A stretch of DNA of 15,162 bases, from positions 1 through 15,162 of the forward strand of contig JAIBJH010000102.1 in assembly GCA_020029455.1 (NCBI GenBank), written 5' to 3'. The notes below the pieces were generated by a model. It was not told the origin of the DNA and made no database searches. It was given only the letters and a program-made list of their open reading frames with translations. A program made the translations under genes and the position numbers. Shown here piece by piece: positions 15,161-15,162 of the stretch; the stretch's first letter is position 1, and every line of letters begins with the position of its first letter. Origin of the DNA: Hyphomicrobiales bacterium. Lineage in GTDB: Bacteria > Pseudomonadota > Alphaproteobacteria > Rhizobiales > Aestuariivirgaceae.

Positions 15161-15162
15161 TT

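Noticed and set aside
14928..15161. 77-codon minus-strand frame containing ARVTGLEPATFGVTGR
   Set aside because: This is the well-known false protein that arises from translating the antisense strand of a tRNA gene. The tRNA-Asp explains it.
15084..15162. tRNA-Asp as an integration site
   Set aside because: The window stops two bases after the tRNA, so no attachment duplicate or integrase can be seen.

Overview
The window reads as chromosomal core DNA of an alphaproteobacterium, most likely of the Hyphomicrobiales (Rhizobiales) or a close relative. This is inferred from a BacA-type SbmA/BacA transporter, a short ProRS without the editing insertion, the proS-lolC-lolD-dnaE order, a PAS_5-type protein, an alphaproteobacterial IscU-like scaffold beside folE-hisI, and intergenic palindromes of a kind common in this class. 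Coding density is high. I see no phage, plasmid, transposase or CRISPR signature.

Layout. Positions 1-888 (minus): the first 296 residues of a BacA/SbmA peptide transporter, cut by the window edge. 980-2333 (plus): an Rsm22/METTL17-like methyltransferase-fold protein with iron-sulfur-type cysteines, then a RidA-family deaminase. 2334-2633: a gene-free stretch with a terminator and two further hairpins. 2634-10104 (plus): proS, an inverted pair of palindromic repeats, lolC, lolD, and a 1353-codon frame. That frame joins a secreted lytic-transglycosylase (SLT) N-terminus to a DNA polymerase III alpha subunit (DnaE) that lacks its own start. 10105-11440 (minus): a PAS_5-type sensor protein followed by a two-domain PilZ protein that ends base-to-base against dnaE. 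11548-12772 (plus): a rhomboid protease and a two-CBS-domain protein. 12783-12879: a second inverted repeat pair between convergent genes. 12881-13915 (minus): folE then hisI. 14074-14980 (plus): an IscU-like Fe-S scaffold and a cupin. 15084-15160: tRNA-Asp(GTC).

How the genes relate. LolC and LolD form the inner-membrane complex that releases lipoproteins toward the outer membrane. DnaE is the replicative polymerase. FolE makes the first pterin intermediate from GTP, and HisI opens the ring of phosphoribosyl-AMP in histidine synthesis; both are metal-dependent hydrolases acting on purine nucleotides. PilZ and PAS_5 proteins suggest a small sensory or cyclic-di-GMP output unit.

The most unusual feature is the in-frame SLT-DnaE junction near 6727-6740. 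It removes the SLT C-terminus and the DnaE start, including the first PHP-domain motif. It is either a real deletion fusion, hard to reconcile with an essential cytoplasmic polymerase, or an assembly or clone artefact; read mapping would decide. The two inverted repeat pairs, one of which supplies the lolC ribosome binding site, are the next most interesting structures.
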